Below, in pieces: positions 25,514 through 34,366 of a DNA stretch of 64,000 nt (its first letter is position 1; every line of letters starts with the position of its first letter). Both the position numbers and the translations under genes were made by a program. Source of the stretch: Clostridiales bacterium NK3B98. Lineage in GTDB: Bacteria; Bacillota; Clostridia; Oscillospirales; Oscillospiraceae. The DNA is taken from positions 124,001-188,000 of the forward strand of contig ATWA01000001.1 of NCBI GenBank assembly GCA_000421005.1, given 5' to 3'. The notes below the pieces were generated by a model. It was not told the DNA's origin. It saw only the letters and a program-made list of their open reading frames with translations, and did no database searches.

Positions 25514-27232
25514 ATGACATTTGCACAACAGCTCAATGATTATATCCATACGCTGGGATGCAGCGCCATGGAACTGGCGGAGCACTCCGGTGTGTCTGCC
25601 GCAGCCATCAGTCGTTACCGTTCCGGAGCCCGGGAGCCGGAGCGGGAGAGCGAGATTGTCTCCCGGCTGGCAGCGGGACTGCATATGCTGGCGGTGCAGC
25701 GGGGGAAAATCCTCTCTGCGGAGGAAGCGGCATCGGTACTCAACCTGACCCTGCCGGAGGGACGGCAGCAGTATCCCCAGCTCTCCGAGCATTTTGACCA
25801 ATTGGCGGCGGTCTTACAGATCAGCCTCAACGATCTGGCAAAGAGCCTGAACTTTGACGCATCCTATCTGTCCCGTATCCGGGCAGGGCGGCGCACCCCT
25901 GCCAATGGGGAGCAATTTGTAGACGGGGTGTGCCGGTATGTGGTGCGCCGGTATTCCACTCCGGAGGACATGGCAGCAGTGGCGGAGCTGCTGCGCTGCA
26001 CCACGGTAGAGCTGAACCTTGATAACTATTACCAGAAGCTGAACGACTGGTTTACCCAGCGCCGGGATCGTCCCCCGGTGCAGCTGAGCCGGTTCCTCCG
26101 TTCGCTGGACGAGTTTGATTTGGAGGAATACGTCCGGGACATTCACTTCCGGGATACAGAGGCGGATGAAGAAGCGTATTGCCCCCCTGCCGATATGGAG
26201 GAGTATGACGGGCTTGAACGTCTGCGTCAGGGGGAGCTGAACTTCCTGCGCGCCACATATAACGCCCCCTCTATGGAGCCGGTATATCTGTATAACGATA
26301 TGCCGGAGCGGGAATTGATGGCGGACAGAGGTTATGCCAGAACCTATATGCTGCTGCTGGCACAGTGCCTGAAGCGGGGGCTTCACCTGAACGTGATTCA
26401 CTCACTGTATCGTCCGGTGGAGGAAATCATTCGCAGCTTTGAGAACTGGATTCCGGTGTACATGACAGGGTATGTGTCTCCTTATCACCTTCGCAGGCCG
26501 GTGAATGAGGTGTTCCAGCACAAGCTGTTTGTATCCGGCAGTGCGGCGCTGGTGGGAGAGGCCATCAACGGCTACCCGGAGGAAGGGCGCTGCGTGCTCT
26601 TCACCCAGCCCGAGGAGGTAGACTATTTCCGCAGGCGGGCGGAACGGCTGCTGTCCAAGGCGGTGCCTTTGCTGGAGGTGTTCCGGGAGAGCGACCAGCG
26701 CAAGCTGGACAGCTTCTATTCCACCGCTGCATGGGAGCCGGGGGTGCGGCGGCATATCTGCGCTGCCCCGCCTATCTACACCATCAGCCGGGAGCTGATG
26801 GAGGAAATGCTGCTGCAAACCCAGATGCCTCAGGAGGAGCGGGAGCGGCTTCTGGACTGGGTTGCGGAACGGAGAAGAGGGATCGAACAGCTTTTGAAGG
26901 AGTATCCGGTGCGCTGCGAGGTGCCGGAGCTGTCCCGGGAGGAGCTGGAACGCTATCCCATGTGCCTGCCCCTGGCGCATATGTTCAGCAGCCGGGAGGT
27001 GCGCTATGACTATGAGCAATACCGGCGGCATATGGAACAGACGGAGGCGTTTGCCCAAAGCCATCCGCATTTCAGCCTGACCAAAAATCCAGACCCGGCG
27101 TTTCGCAACATACAGTTGGAGATTCTGGAAAACCAGTGGGTGCTGATCTCCCGCTGCTGCCATCCTCAGATCCATTTCCTCGCCCGGCACCCCAGAATGG
27201 TGTCCGCCTTGCAGGAGATGCGCTCCATTTGA
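25514..27232 (+). CDS. Transcriptional regulator with two XRE-type HTH domains and large C-terminal region
   Basis: This 572-residue protein has one helix-turn-helix at about 5-50 (AMELAEHSGVSAAAISRYRSG) and a second at about 95-135 (SLNDLAKSLNFDASYLSRIRAG), both ending in RxG like Xre/Cro domains. The remaining 400 residues show no domain I can name; they are rich in aromatic and charged residues and soluble. ATG at 25514 follows GGGGGG. It is transcribed alone and ends at a bidirectional terminator. It probably senses a signal through the C-terminal part, but the signal is unknown. Confidence 0.85.
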   Translation: MTFAQQLNDYIHTLGCSAMELAEHSGVSAAAISRYRSGAREPERESEIVSRLAAGLHMLAVQRGKILSAEEAASVLNLTLPEGRQQYPQLSEHFDQLAAVLQISLNDLAKSLNFDASYLSRIRAGRRTPANGEQFVDGVCRYVVRRYSTPEDMAAVAELLRCTTVELNLDNYYQKLNDWFTQRRDRPPVQLSRFLRSLDEFDLEEYVRDIHFRDTEADEEAYCPPADMEEYDGLERLRQGELNFLRATYNAPSMEPVYLYNDMPERELMADRGYARTYMLLLAQCLKRGLHLNVIHSLYRPVEEIIRSFENWIPVYMTGYVSPYHLRRPVNEVFQHKLFVSGSAALVGEAINGYPEEGRCVLFTQPEEVDYFRRRAERLLSKAVPLLEVFRESDQRKLDSFYSTAAWEPGVRRHICAAPPIYTISRELMEEMLLQTQMPQEERERLLDWVAERRRGIEQLLKEYPVRCEVPELSREELERYPMCLPLAHMFSSREVRYDYEQYRRHMEQTEAFAQSHPHFSLTKNPDPAFRNIQLEILENQWVLISRCCHPQIHFLARHPRMVSALQEMRSI

Positions 27233-27244
27233 GTATTTTCGTAC

Positions 27245-27280
27245 AAAAAATCCCCTTTCCATTGGGAAAGGGGATTTTTT
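27245..27280. terminator. Bidirectional terminator between the regulator and thrS
   Basis: AAAAAATCCCCTTTCC (27245-27260) pairs with GGAAAGGGGATTTTTT (27265-27280) around a 4-base loop. T-runs appear on both strands. Confidence 0.95.
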
Positions 27281-27287
27281 CATCCAA

Positions 27288-29075
27288 TTAAAGTCCCTCG
27301 GTGCTGCCAATCAGCTCCAACGTATGCTCGTCGTTCATCTTGTTCACCATCTTGTACAGGGTGTCCAGAGGAACGTCGTGGAGCTGCTGCTTCTGACCAC
27401 GGACAGTGATGGAGACGGTGCCGTTCTCCACTTCCTTGTCGCCAATGACCAGAATATAGGGGTCTTTCATGGTGCGGTAATACTTGATCTTCTCGTTCAT
27501 GTTCTTGTCGGCGTAGTCTGCCTCCACACGAATGCCCATCATTTGCAGCGTGTCCGCTACCTGACGGGCGTATTCGTTGTGCTCCACCCGGATGGGCACC
27601 ACAGCCACCTGATAGGGGCTCATCCAGAAGGGGAAGGCACCCTTGAAGTGCTCGATCAGAATGCCGATGAACCGCTCCAGAGAGCCGAAGATCGCCCGGT
27701 GAATCACCACCGGCTGCTTCATCATGCCATCTCTGTCCTGATAGGTCAGCTCGAAGTTGTGGGGGAGCTGGAAGTCCAGCTGGATGGTGCCGCACTGCCA
27801 CTCACGCCCCAGAGCGTCCTTGATCTGAAGGTCGATTTTGGGACCGTAGAAAGCGCCGTCCCCCTCGTTGATCTCGTAGCCGCCCTCGCCGTACTTCTTG
27901 TCCAGAATCCGCTTCAGGGCAGCCTCGGCCTGATTCCAGACCTCAATGTCGCCCATGTAGTCGTCGGGACGGGTGGAGAACTCCGCCCGGTAGGTGATGC
28001 CAAAGGTGCCGTAGATCTCGTCGGCAATGGCCATCACGTCCTCAATCTCCGCCTCAATCTGGCTCTCGGTGACGAAGGTGTGGTCGTCGTCCTGACGGAA
28101 GGCCTGCACCCGGAACAGACCGTTAAGCTGGCCGGACTTCTCCTTCCGGTGCACCATGTCCAGCTCGTTGTAGCGGATGGGCAGCTCCTTGTAGGAGTGC
28201 ATGGTGCGCTTGTAGGTCATCATGGCGTTGGGGCAGTTCATAGGCTTGGCGGCCATAATGTCTGCATCGTCCGGGGTGCCGTTCATGCCGGGGATGATGA
28301 ACATATTGTTCTGATAGTGTGCCCAGTGACCGGAGATCAGCCACAGCTTCCGGTTGTTAATCACCGGGGCGGAAATCTCCTGATAGCCGTGGGCCACATG
28401 GAGCTTGCGCCAATAGCGGATCAACGCCTGATACATGGCCCAGCCACGGGGCAGCCAGTAGGGCATACCGGGGGCGGTCTCCGAGAACATGAACAGGTCA
28501 AGCTGGGGGCCCAGCTTCTTGTGATCCCGCTCCTGCGCCTCACGAATCAGGGTCAGGTGGGCTTTCAGCTCCTCCTTGGTGGGGAAGGCATAGACATAGA
28601 CCCGGGTGAGGGAGTCGTTATGCTCATCGCCCCGCCAATAAGCACCGGAAGCGGATTTGATCTGGAAGGCGGCGGCCATCAGCTCCTTGGAGTTGTCCAC
28701 ATGAGGCCCTCGGCAGAGATCCACAAAATCGTCGCCGGTGCGGTAAATGGTGATGGTCTCGCCCTGGGGCAGATCACGAATCAGCTCGGTCTTGTACTTC
28801 TGACCGGCAAACAGGGCAAGGGCGTCGTCCCGGGAAACTTCCTCCCGGGTCCAATCCTCCTTGCGCTTGAGGATCTCCCGCATTTTGTTCTCAATGGCCT
28901 TGTAGTCCTCCGCCACAATGGGGCGGGGCAGGGCAAAGTCATAGTAAAAACCGTCGGCAATCTGAGGTCCGATGGCATACTGCACCTTGTCCTTGCCGAA
29001 CAGCTCAATGACGGCCTTGGCCAAAATGTGGCTGAGCGAGTGGCGGTATACCGCCAACCATTCCTGTTTTTCCAT
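27288..29075 (-). CDS. thrS: Threonyl-tRNA synthetase without TGS domain
   Basis: This enzyme charges tRNA-Thr. At 595 residues it is shorter than the usual 630-650 because it begins directly at the editing domain: HSLSH (H12, H16) is the HxxxH motif, so the N-terminal TGS domain is missing. The class II core is intact (MNCPNAMMTYKR, YRELP-like PIRYNELD, GAFYGPKIDLQIKDALGR) and so is the anticodon-binding C-terminus. ATG 29075 has AAAGGAG 10 bases upstream; the longer in-frame extension is low-complexity, crosses the promoter and is not a TGS domain. Confidence 0.95.
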   Translation of the reverse strand: MEKQEWLAVYRHSLSHILAKAVIELFGKDKVQYAIGPQIADGFYYDFALPRPIVAEDYKAIENKMREILKRKEDWTREEVSRDDALALFAGQKYKTELIRDLPQGETITIYRTGDDFVDLCRGPHVDNSKELMAAAFQIKSASGAYWRGDEHNDSLTRVYVYAFPTKEELKAHLTLIREAQERDHKKLGPQLDLFMFSETAPGMPYWLPRGWAMYQALIRYWRKLHVAHGYQEISAPVINNRKLWLISGHWAHYQNNMFIIPGMNGTPDDADIMAAKPMNCPNAMMTYKRTMHSYKELPIRYNELDMVHRKEKSGQLNGLFRVQAFRQDDDHTFVTESQIEAEIEDVMAIADEIYGTFGITYRAEFSTRPDDYMGDIEVWNQAEAALKRILDKKYGEGGYEINEGDGAFYGPKIDLQIKDALGREWQCGTIQLDFQLPHNFELTYQDRDGMMKQPVVIHRAIFGSLERFIGILIEHFKGAFPFWMSPYQVAVVPIRVEHNEYARQVADTLQMMGIRVEADYADKNMNEKIKYYRTMKDPYILVIGDKEVENGTVSITVRGQKQQLHDVPLDTLYKMVNKMNDEHTLELIGSTEGL

Positions 29076-29142
29076 TACAATGATTCTCCTTTGATACGCT
29101 GTTTCTCCTACCGGAAGACTGCGTTTGATGAATACGCCCTCT

Positions 29143-29171
29143 ACTATACCCAATCTGCCGGTTAATTGCAA
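29143..29171 (-). promoter_or_regulatory. Promoter of thrS
   Basis: On the minus strand, TTGCAA (29166-29171) and TATAGT (29143-29148) are 17 bases apart. No T-box core is found between it and the ATG. Confidence 0.75.
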
Positions 29172-29252
29172 GGGATTTGTGGAGATTGGGGGCAAGGGAG
29201 GGGGAAAAGGAGGCGTTGGTCGGTTTTCTTTCCCGGAGGGCGTGGTTTTCTC

Positions 29253-29281
29253 TTGTTTTTCCGGGGAAAGTCTGGTATAGT
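29253..29281 (+). promoter_or_regulatory. Promoter of the 181-residue membrane-anchored protein gene
   Basis: An extended -10, TGGTATAGT (29273-29281), is preceded at 17 bases by TTGTTT (29253-29258). Confidence 0.65.
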
Positions 29282-29314
29282 TTCTCAAGATAACAACACT
29301 TCGGGAGGTTCGCC

Positions 29315-29860
29315 ATGGCAGACCAATTCGATGAAAAAGAAAAAACAGTCAACCTGCTGCTGGCCTCGGGATTGATTCTGCTGATCTGCGGCATTGTGGC
29401 AGCGATGGGTTACTTCTGCTTTGCGCTGGGGATTGTCACCCCGCCCGGCGCCAGCGACGCGCCCGGACGGGTGGGCGGCGGCAATGCCACCGGCACCGGT
29501 ATCGCCACCCCCGGCAAGGTGATTGCGGAAGACGTGCAGGAGACAGAGGCGGTTTCGGATGAGATCATCTTCCCCGGCTTTGTGGATTTCAGCATCACCA
29601 ACGGACAGGACTATCTGGACCTGAAAAACGATCAGGCCAACCCGGTCTATTTCCGCTTTACCATCAACGACGCAGAGGGGAAAACCCTCTATACCAGCGG
29701 CGATATCCACCCCGGCGAGGGAGAACGCTGGCAGGTGACCAGCGCCTTTGACCCGGGCACCGGCAAGCACGACATCACCGTCATCATCGACAGCTTTGGA
29801 GAGAGCGACGGCACCCAGTATAACGGCGTCTCCACCACGTTCACCGTAAATATGGGATAA
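29315..29860 (+). CDS. Unknown membrane-anchored protein
   Basis: I do not recognise this 181-residue protein. One hydrophobic helix lies at about 13-40 after a short charged N-terminus, followed by a Gly/Thr-rich linker (about 45-70) and a soluble C-terminal domain of about 100 residues (DLKNDQANPVYFRFTI...) that looks beta-rich and lies outside the cell if the helix is a signal anchor. It has its own promoter and terminator. No functional link to the neighbouring ATPase is evident. Confidence 0.8.
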   Translation: MADQFDEKEKTVNLLLASGLILLICGIVAAMGYFCFALGIVTPPGASDAPGRVGGGNATGTGIATPGKVIAEDVQETEAVSDEIIFPGFVDFSITNGQDYLDLKNDQANPVYFRFTINDAEGKTLYTSGDIHPGEGERWQVTSAFDPGTGKHDITVIIDSFGESDGTQYNGVSTTFTVNMG

Positions 29861-29870
29861 TACCCTGCTT

Positions 29871-29926
29871 GAGCAAGAGCTAAGGACTGGTGGAATACCG
29901 GCTTCCGGCTCTTGCTTGCTTTTCTT
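29871..29926 (+). terminator. Probable terminator after the membrane-anchored protein gene
   Basis: GCAAGAGC (29873-29880) pairs with GCTCTTGC (29908-29915), followed by TTGCTTTTCTTC. The loop is long and partly structured. Confidence 0.6.
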
Positions 29927-29949
29927 CATACCCGTAAGGAGGGACAGCA

Positions 29950-31098
29950 ATGAATCCGCAAATCGACCTGAACACCCTTACCGTCTACCACAATCTTCTG
30001 GAGCTCCCCTTTGTCAGCGCCCTGAATGAGATGCTCGCCCGCAGGGGCAAGGACAAGACGTGGAGCCGGGAGTATGGCAGCGCCTATTTTGCTCTGGCAC
30101 AGGCGGGACAGGACAGCCCTGCCGCCTATCTGGGGCAGCATCTCTACTATGACGAGTCCCCCTTTGCCTGTGCGGTCGCAGAGGGCAGAGAGACGGAGAT
30201 TTTGCGCCATGCGGCGGAGCATGACCTGCTGCTGCTGGAGACGGCGCTGAACGAGGCGGAGTACGCCCTGCGGGTGGAGGGTGTTCTGCCTGTCTGGGGA
30301 GGGGGGGAGCTGCCCACGCTGGAGGAGCTGATGGATTCCTACCGGAAAAACGGCTGCGGACAGTTTGCCCGCTGCAAGGCCTTTGTCTGGGAGAACGGAG
30401 GACTGTACCCGGTGGAGCGCCCCGACTATGTGCCGGAGGGGGAGATGCTGGGCTATGAGCGCCAGCGCAACCAGCTTGCCGCCAATACCCGGGCGCTGCT
30501 GGCAGGACACCGAGTGAACAACGTGCTGCTCTATGGGGTCAGCGGCACGGGAAAGTCCGCCACGGTGAAGTCTCTGCTGGGGATGGAAGGAATGGAAAAT
30601 CTCCGCATCATCGAGCTGGACAAATCCGACCTCCCCGGCATCCCTCAGCTGGTGCGTATGCTGGGACACCAGAGCCAGAAGTTCATTCTCTTTATTGACG
30701 ATTTGGCCTTCGACAAGGACGACCGCAGCTACTCTATCTTGAAGACCATTTTGGAGGGCGGCGTGGAGCCCAGACCCTCCAATGTGGCGGTGTACGCCAC
30801 CAGCAACCGCCGCCATCTGGTGCGGGAGACCTTTTCCGACCGTGCCGGGGACGAGGTGGACGCCAGAGAGACCATTCAGGAGAAAACCTCCCTCTCTGAG
30901 CGGTTCGGACTGCGCATCCTCTTCCACGAGCTGAGCAAGCCTCAGTTCCTGCAAATGATCCGGGATATGGCCGCCCAGCGGGGCGTGGAGATGCCGGAGG
31001 AACAGCTCATGGCATTGGCGGTGAAATGGGACATCCGCAACCCCAACCGCACTCCCCGCTCTGCGGTGCAGTTTATTGACTCGCTGCCTACGCTTTAA
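29950..31098 (+). CDS. AAA+ ATPase of the DUF815 family
   Basis: This 382-residue cytoplasmic ATPase has a helical N-terminal part (about 1-165) and a DUF815 ATPase core: GYERQR, Walker A GVSGTGKSA near 197, Walker B FILFIDDL near 240, sensor-like VYATSNRRHLV and a second-region Arg in SLSERFG. The family is widespread in bacteria and its job is not settled. It has a TAAGGAGG site and is followed by a strong terminator. Confidence 0.9.
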   Translation: MNPQIDLNTLTVYHNLLELPFVSALNEMLARRGKDKTWSREYGSAYFALAQAGQDSPAAYLGQHLYYDESPFACAVAEGRETEILRHAAEHDLLLLETALNEAEYALRVEGVLPVWGGGELPTLEELMDSYRKNGCGQFARCKAFVWENGGLYPVERPDYVPEGEMLGYERQRNQLAANTRALLAGHRVNNVLLYGVSGTGKSATVKSLLGMEGMENLRIIELDKSDLPGIPQLVRMLGHQSQKFILFIDDLAFDKDDRSYSILKTILEGGVEPRPSNVAVYATSNRRHLVRETFSDRAGDEVDARETIQEKTSLSERFGLRILFHELSKPQFLQMIRDMAAQRGVEMPEEQLMALAVKWDIRNPNRTPRSAVQFIDSLPTL

Positions 31099-31103
31099 CA
31101 AAC

Positions 31104-31141
31104 AAAATGACTTCGATTCTCAGGGAACCGAAGTCATTTTT
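31104..31141. terminator. Terminator between the DUF815 and LacI-family genes
   Basis: AAAATGACTTCG (31104-31115) pairs perfectly with CGAAGTCATTTT (31129-31140) with T's on both strands, so it can serve both convergent genes. Confidence 0.92.
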
Positions 31142-31156
31142 GTATTTTGGGAAAGA

Positions 31157-32143
31157 TCATACCGACTCCCGCTGAAGGATGGTATAGCCCAGCATGGTCT
31201 GCTGCACGGGAGAGGGGTCAGTGCGGCGGCGGAGCATATCCACCAGCAGCTCTGCGGCGTTCTCTCCGCTTTCCCGGTAGTAGAAGTGGGCGGTGGTGAG
31301 ACGGGGGGAGAGATAGTTCCCCGCCCAGCTGTCATCCATGCCCGCCACGCTCACATCCTCTGGCAGCTTTTTGCCTGCCCGGCGCAGCACCTCCATAGCG
31401 CCTACGGCAATCCGGTCGGTGGCGCAGATCACCCCGTCCATTTCCGGGCAGCGGTGCAACAGCCGTTCGGCGGAGGTGATGCCGTTTTCCACCTGAAAGC
31501 TGCCCCGCTCCACCAGCAGGGAAGCCGGGTCAAGGCCAAACTCTGTCATGGCGGCCTCTACCCCCCGGCGGCGGTTGACGCCTACGGCGATATCCTCCTC
31601 GGTGACCCCAATGAAGGCCAGATGTCTCCGCCCCCGCTTGAGCATCAGGGCAGCCAGCTCGAAGGCGGCGCCGAAGTCGTCGTGGTAGACGCAGGGCACC
31701 TGACGGAATTTCTGCCCGGTGACCACGATAGGCACCCGAGAGCTGCGAAGGGCCTGTTCCAGCTCCGGCGTCATGACGGTTGCCATAAACACGATACCCG
31801 CCACCTGCTGCTTTTGAAACAGGTTCAGGTAGGCAAGCTCCTGCGCCGGGTCATTGGCGGTGTCCGCCAGCAGGGAGAAATAGTGATGGCGGTTGAGGGT
31901 GGAGGCTACCCCGGCGGTGACCTGAGCGACTGCGCCCGAGTCCGTTTTGGGGACGATGAGCCCCACCAGATTGGTGGTCTTGGTGCGCAGGGTTCGTGCC
32001 ACCGAGTCGGGGTGATAGCCGGTGAGCTCAATGGCGGAACGAATACGCTGGCTCTTCTCCTCACTGAGAGAACCTCCGTTGAGATAACGGCTGACGGCAG
32101 AGGGGGAGACCCCTGCCATCTGTGCCAGTTCCTTTATGGCCAT
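31157..32143 (-). CDS. LacI-family repressor (ScrR-like)
   Basis: This 328-residue protein has the LacI helix-turn-helix at 2-22 (IKELAQMAGVSPSAVSRYLN), the hinge, and a periplasmic-binding-protein-like core (VGLIVPKTDSGAVAQV, YLNLFQKQQVAGIVF). The sequence resembles sucrose repressors ScrR. It lies 6 bases after the GH13 stop codon, in one operon. The likely targets are the two operators at 34105 and 34323, which control both sides of the divergent sucrose locus. Confidence 0.9.
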   Translation of the reverse strand: MAIKELAQMAGVSPSAVSRYLNGGSLSEEKSQRIRSAIELTGYHPDSVARTLRTKTTNLVGLIVPKTDSGAVAQVTAGVASTLNRHHYFSLLADTANDPAQELAYLNLFQKQQVAGIVFMATVMTPELEQALRSSRVPIVVTGQKFRQVPCVYHDDFGAAFELAALMLKRGRRHLAFIGVTEEDIAVGVNRRRGVEAAMTEFGLDPASLLVERGSFQVENGITSAERLLHRCPEMDGVICATDRIAVGAMEVLRRAGKKLPEDVSVAGMDDSWAGNYLSPRLTTAHFYYRESGENAAELLVDMLRRRTDPSPVQQTMLGYTILQRESV

Positions 32144-32149
32144 GGGCGC

Positions 32150-34012
32150 TCAGCTCCGCTCCAGCAAAAGCCAATAGAATCCGTATCCGGGGAGGGTCAC
32201 CTCGTCCAGCCAGACGGCGGCACCGGTGAGCAGGTCCTCCGCCACTCCCTTGCCCAGGTTCAGCTTGTGGGTTTGCTCGGAGAAGTTGAACAGACCCACC
32301 AGCCGCTCTCCGCCAAAACGGCGCTCCAGACCCATGACGGCGTCGTCCCCGCCCCAGGTCCAGACCTGCGCATCCGAGCGGAACACCGGGTGGGCCGCAC
32401 GAATTTGCTCCAGCTTGCGCAGACCGTAGAAAATCCGGTTCTGAACAGTGCCCGGCGTGTGGCGCTTTTCTGCCATCTCCCAGTCGAACACGCCACGGTG
32501 AATGTAGCGGCTGTCATCTGCCTTCAGGGGGTCGTTGTGGTAGTCATTGTCGTTGAGCTGCCCCACCTCGTCGCCGCTGTACAGCACGGGAATGCCGCTC
32601 TGGGTGAGCATCCATGCGTGGAGCATCATGTCGCAGGCGATGGCCTGTTCCAGCGCTTGGGGAGGGGCATCCGGGGCAAGGGCGGTCTCAATACCCACCA
32701 GAGAGGCGGTGGTGCCGCACAGTCGGGCATCGCCCAGACGTGGATCGTCATTGTACAGCTCGCCTCTGGACCAGCTGCCCGGCCACTTGCCGGTGAACCA
32801 GTCGTTGAGGTACTTTTTGTGGGACACCTCATCCTGACCGTAATGCTCCAGCAGCCACTTGTAGTCCAGACCCCAGCCGATGTCGTCATGGCAGCGGAGA
32901 TAGTTCTGGAACAGGCAGGTGTTGGGCAGAGCGCACACCTGATCCATCTGATGACGGAGCAAATGGACGTTGCGGGTGGCCACGGTATGCCATGTGGTGC
33001 ACATGGTGGTGACGTTGTAGAGCATATCGCACTCCGGCTTTTCCACCGTGCCGAAGTAGGGAGCTACCTTCGCCGGCTCCATGACCACCTCACCCAGCAG
33101 CAGCACGCCGGGGCAGACAATCTGGCAGGCAAGGTGCATCATTCGCACCAGCGTATGCACCTGAGGCAGATTGCGGCAGGTGGTGCCCAGCTCCTTCCAG
33201 ATGTAGGGAACTGCGTCCAGACGAATCACATCCATGCCCCGGTTGGCCAGATAGAGCAGGTTTTCGGTCATGTCGTTAAACACCATGGGGTTGGCGTAGT
33301 TCAGATCCCACTGGAAGGGATAGAAGGAGGTCATGACGATTTCCTGACAGTCATCCAGCCAGGTGAAGCTGCCCGGTGCAGTGGTGGGGAACACCTGAGG
33401 CACCGTCTTTTCAAATTCGTTGGGAATCACCCAGTCGTTGTAGAAGAAGTAGCGGCTGCGGGCGATGGGGTCGCCCTCCCGGGCAGCCTTCGCCCAGGGA
33501 TGCTCCTCGCTGGTGTGGTTGAGCACAAAGTCCAGACACAGGGCAATGCCCTTGCTGTGGCACTCATCCGCCAGCGCCTCCAAATCCTCCATGGTGCCCA
33601 GATCGGGGCGAACCTTGCGGAAGTCGGACACCGCATAGCCGCCGTCGCTCTTGCCCTCGGGGGAGTCCAGCAGGGGCATCAGGTGCAGATAGTTGACGCC
33701 GCATTCCTCCAGATAGTCCAGCCGCTCCCGGACACCGTTCAGGTTGCCGCCGAAGTTGGAGGGATACATCATCATGCCCATCAGCTTGTTGGAGCGGTAC
33801 CAGTCCGGCTGCGCCAGACGCTGCTCGTCCAAGCTGCGAAGGGACTGCTTGCGTCCCTCGTAGCAGCTTTTCAGCATAGAAAGAAAATAGTCGAAAGCGT
33901 TGCCTTTGTCTTGATAAAGTTCGTGATAGAGCCACTTCAGCTCGTTGTAGCACTGTTCCAGACGCTGCTCGAAAGCAGATACCGGGGCAGAGACATTGGA
34001 ATGCTGATTCAT
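32150..34012 (-). CDS. GH13 amylosucrase/sucrose-hydrolase-like enzyme
   Basis: The 620-residue protein has the GH13 (alpha-amylase) core with an N-terminal helical region typical of amylosucrase (subfamily GH13_4). Catalytic residues are visible: the nucleophile Asp in MDVIRLDAVPYI, the acid/base Glu in LLGEVV, and the transition-state Asp in CHDDIGWG, a motif typical of amylosucrases. No signal peptide is present. ATG 34012 follows a GAGGAGAG site. Lying in a sucrose PTS locus, it may act on sucrose or sucrose-6-phosphate; it is not a GH32 enzyme. It could instead be a glucosyl-transferring amylosucrase. Confidence 0.88.
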   Translation of the reverse strand: MNQHSNVSAPVSAFEQRLEQCYNELKWLYHELYQDKGNAFDYFLSMLKSCYEGRKQSLRSLDEQRLAQPDWYRSNKLMGMMMYPSNFGGNLNGVRERLDYLEECGVNYLHLMPLLDSPEGKSDGGYAVSDFRKVRPDLGTMEDLEALADECHSKGIALCLDFVLNHTSEEHPWAKAAREGDPIARSRYFFYNDWVIPNEFEKTVPQVFPTTAPGSFTWLDDCQEIVMTSFYPFQWDLNYANPMVFNDMTENLLYLANRGMDVIRLDAVPYIWKELGTTCRNLPQVHTLVRMMHLACQIVCPGVLLLGEVVMEPAKVAPYFGTVEKPECDMLYNVTTMCTTWHTVATRNVHLLRHQMDQVCALPNTCLFQNYLRCHDDIGWGLDYKWLLEHYGQDEVSHKKYLNDWFTGKWPGSWSRGELYNDDPRLGDARLCGTTASLVGIETALAPDAPPQALEQAIACDMMLHAWMLTQSGIPVLYSGDEVGQLNDNDYHNDPLKADDSRYIHRGVFDWEMAEKRHTPGTVQNRIFYGLRKLEQIRAAHPVFRSDAQVWTWGGDDAVMGLERRFGGERLVGLFNFSEQTHKLNLGKGVAEDLLTGAAVWLDEVTLPGYGFYWLLLERS

Positions 34013-34104
34013 CTGATCTCTCCTCATCAATCGCGCCGTCAGGCGTAGTGGTGTGTTTCGTGGAAAATGGAGTGGATTGCAGGAAATAAAAGGGGGCAGC
34101 GGCA

Positions 34105-34125
34105 TGAAATCGTTTTCAAAATATA
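34105..34125 (-). promoter_or_regulatory. Operator (ScrR/CcpA type) at the GH13 promoter
   Basis: TGAAATCGTTTTCA (34105-34118) fits the LacI-family/cre pattern TGWAANCGNTNWCA. A -10-like TATATT (34120-34125, minus strand) lies immediately upstream on the minus strand, with a weak TTTCCG -35 at 17 bases. The operator would cover the GH13 transcription start. Confidence 0.7.
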
Positions 34126-34283
34126 AGTTACCACACCAAACCCGGAAAAGCAAGATATTTGGCAAAATTATTTATAGAACAGGGTAAATTCAAACGTCTT
34201 TCGGCAGGTTGGACAAAAGCCCTCCGGTGATACCTAGTGAAAGCGTCCAAAAATCACTTTTGAAAATTAGTTAAAATACCATC

Positions 34284-34312
34284 TGGACAACAGAGAAGGT
34301 TTTTGTTAGAAT
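34284..34312 (+). promoter_or_regulatory. Promoter of the sucrose PTS operon
   Basis: TGGACA (34284-34289) and TAGAAT (34307-34312) are exactly 17 bases apart. The operator begins about 11 bases downstream. Confidence 0.8.
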
Positions 34313-34322
34313 TGGAATGTGT

Positions 34323-34336
34323 TGAAACCGTTTTCA
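34323..34336 (+). promoter_or_regulatory. Operator (ScrR/CcpA type) at the PTS promoter
   Basis: TGAAACCGTTTTCA differs by one central base from the site at 34105-34118 and also fits the cre pattern completely. It lies just downstream of the predicted start, where a repressor would block transcription. Confidence 0.75.
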
Positions 34337-34366
34337 AAAACAACAACGAAAAAAGGAGAGAAGTTT

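Noticed and set aside
31076-34048. Open frame of about 990 codons on the plus strand over the LacI and GH13 genes
   Set aside because: It is antisense to two genes with full catalytic and DNA-binding motifs and has no start signal.
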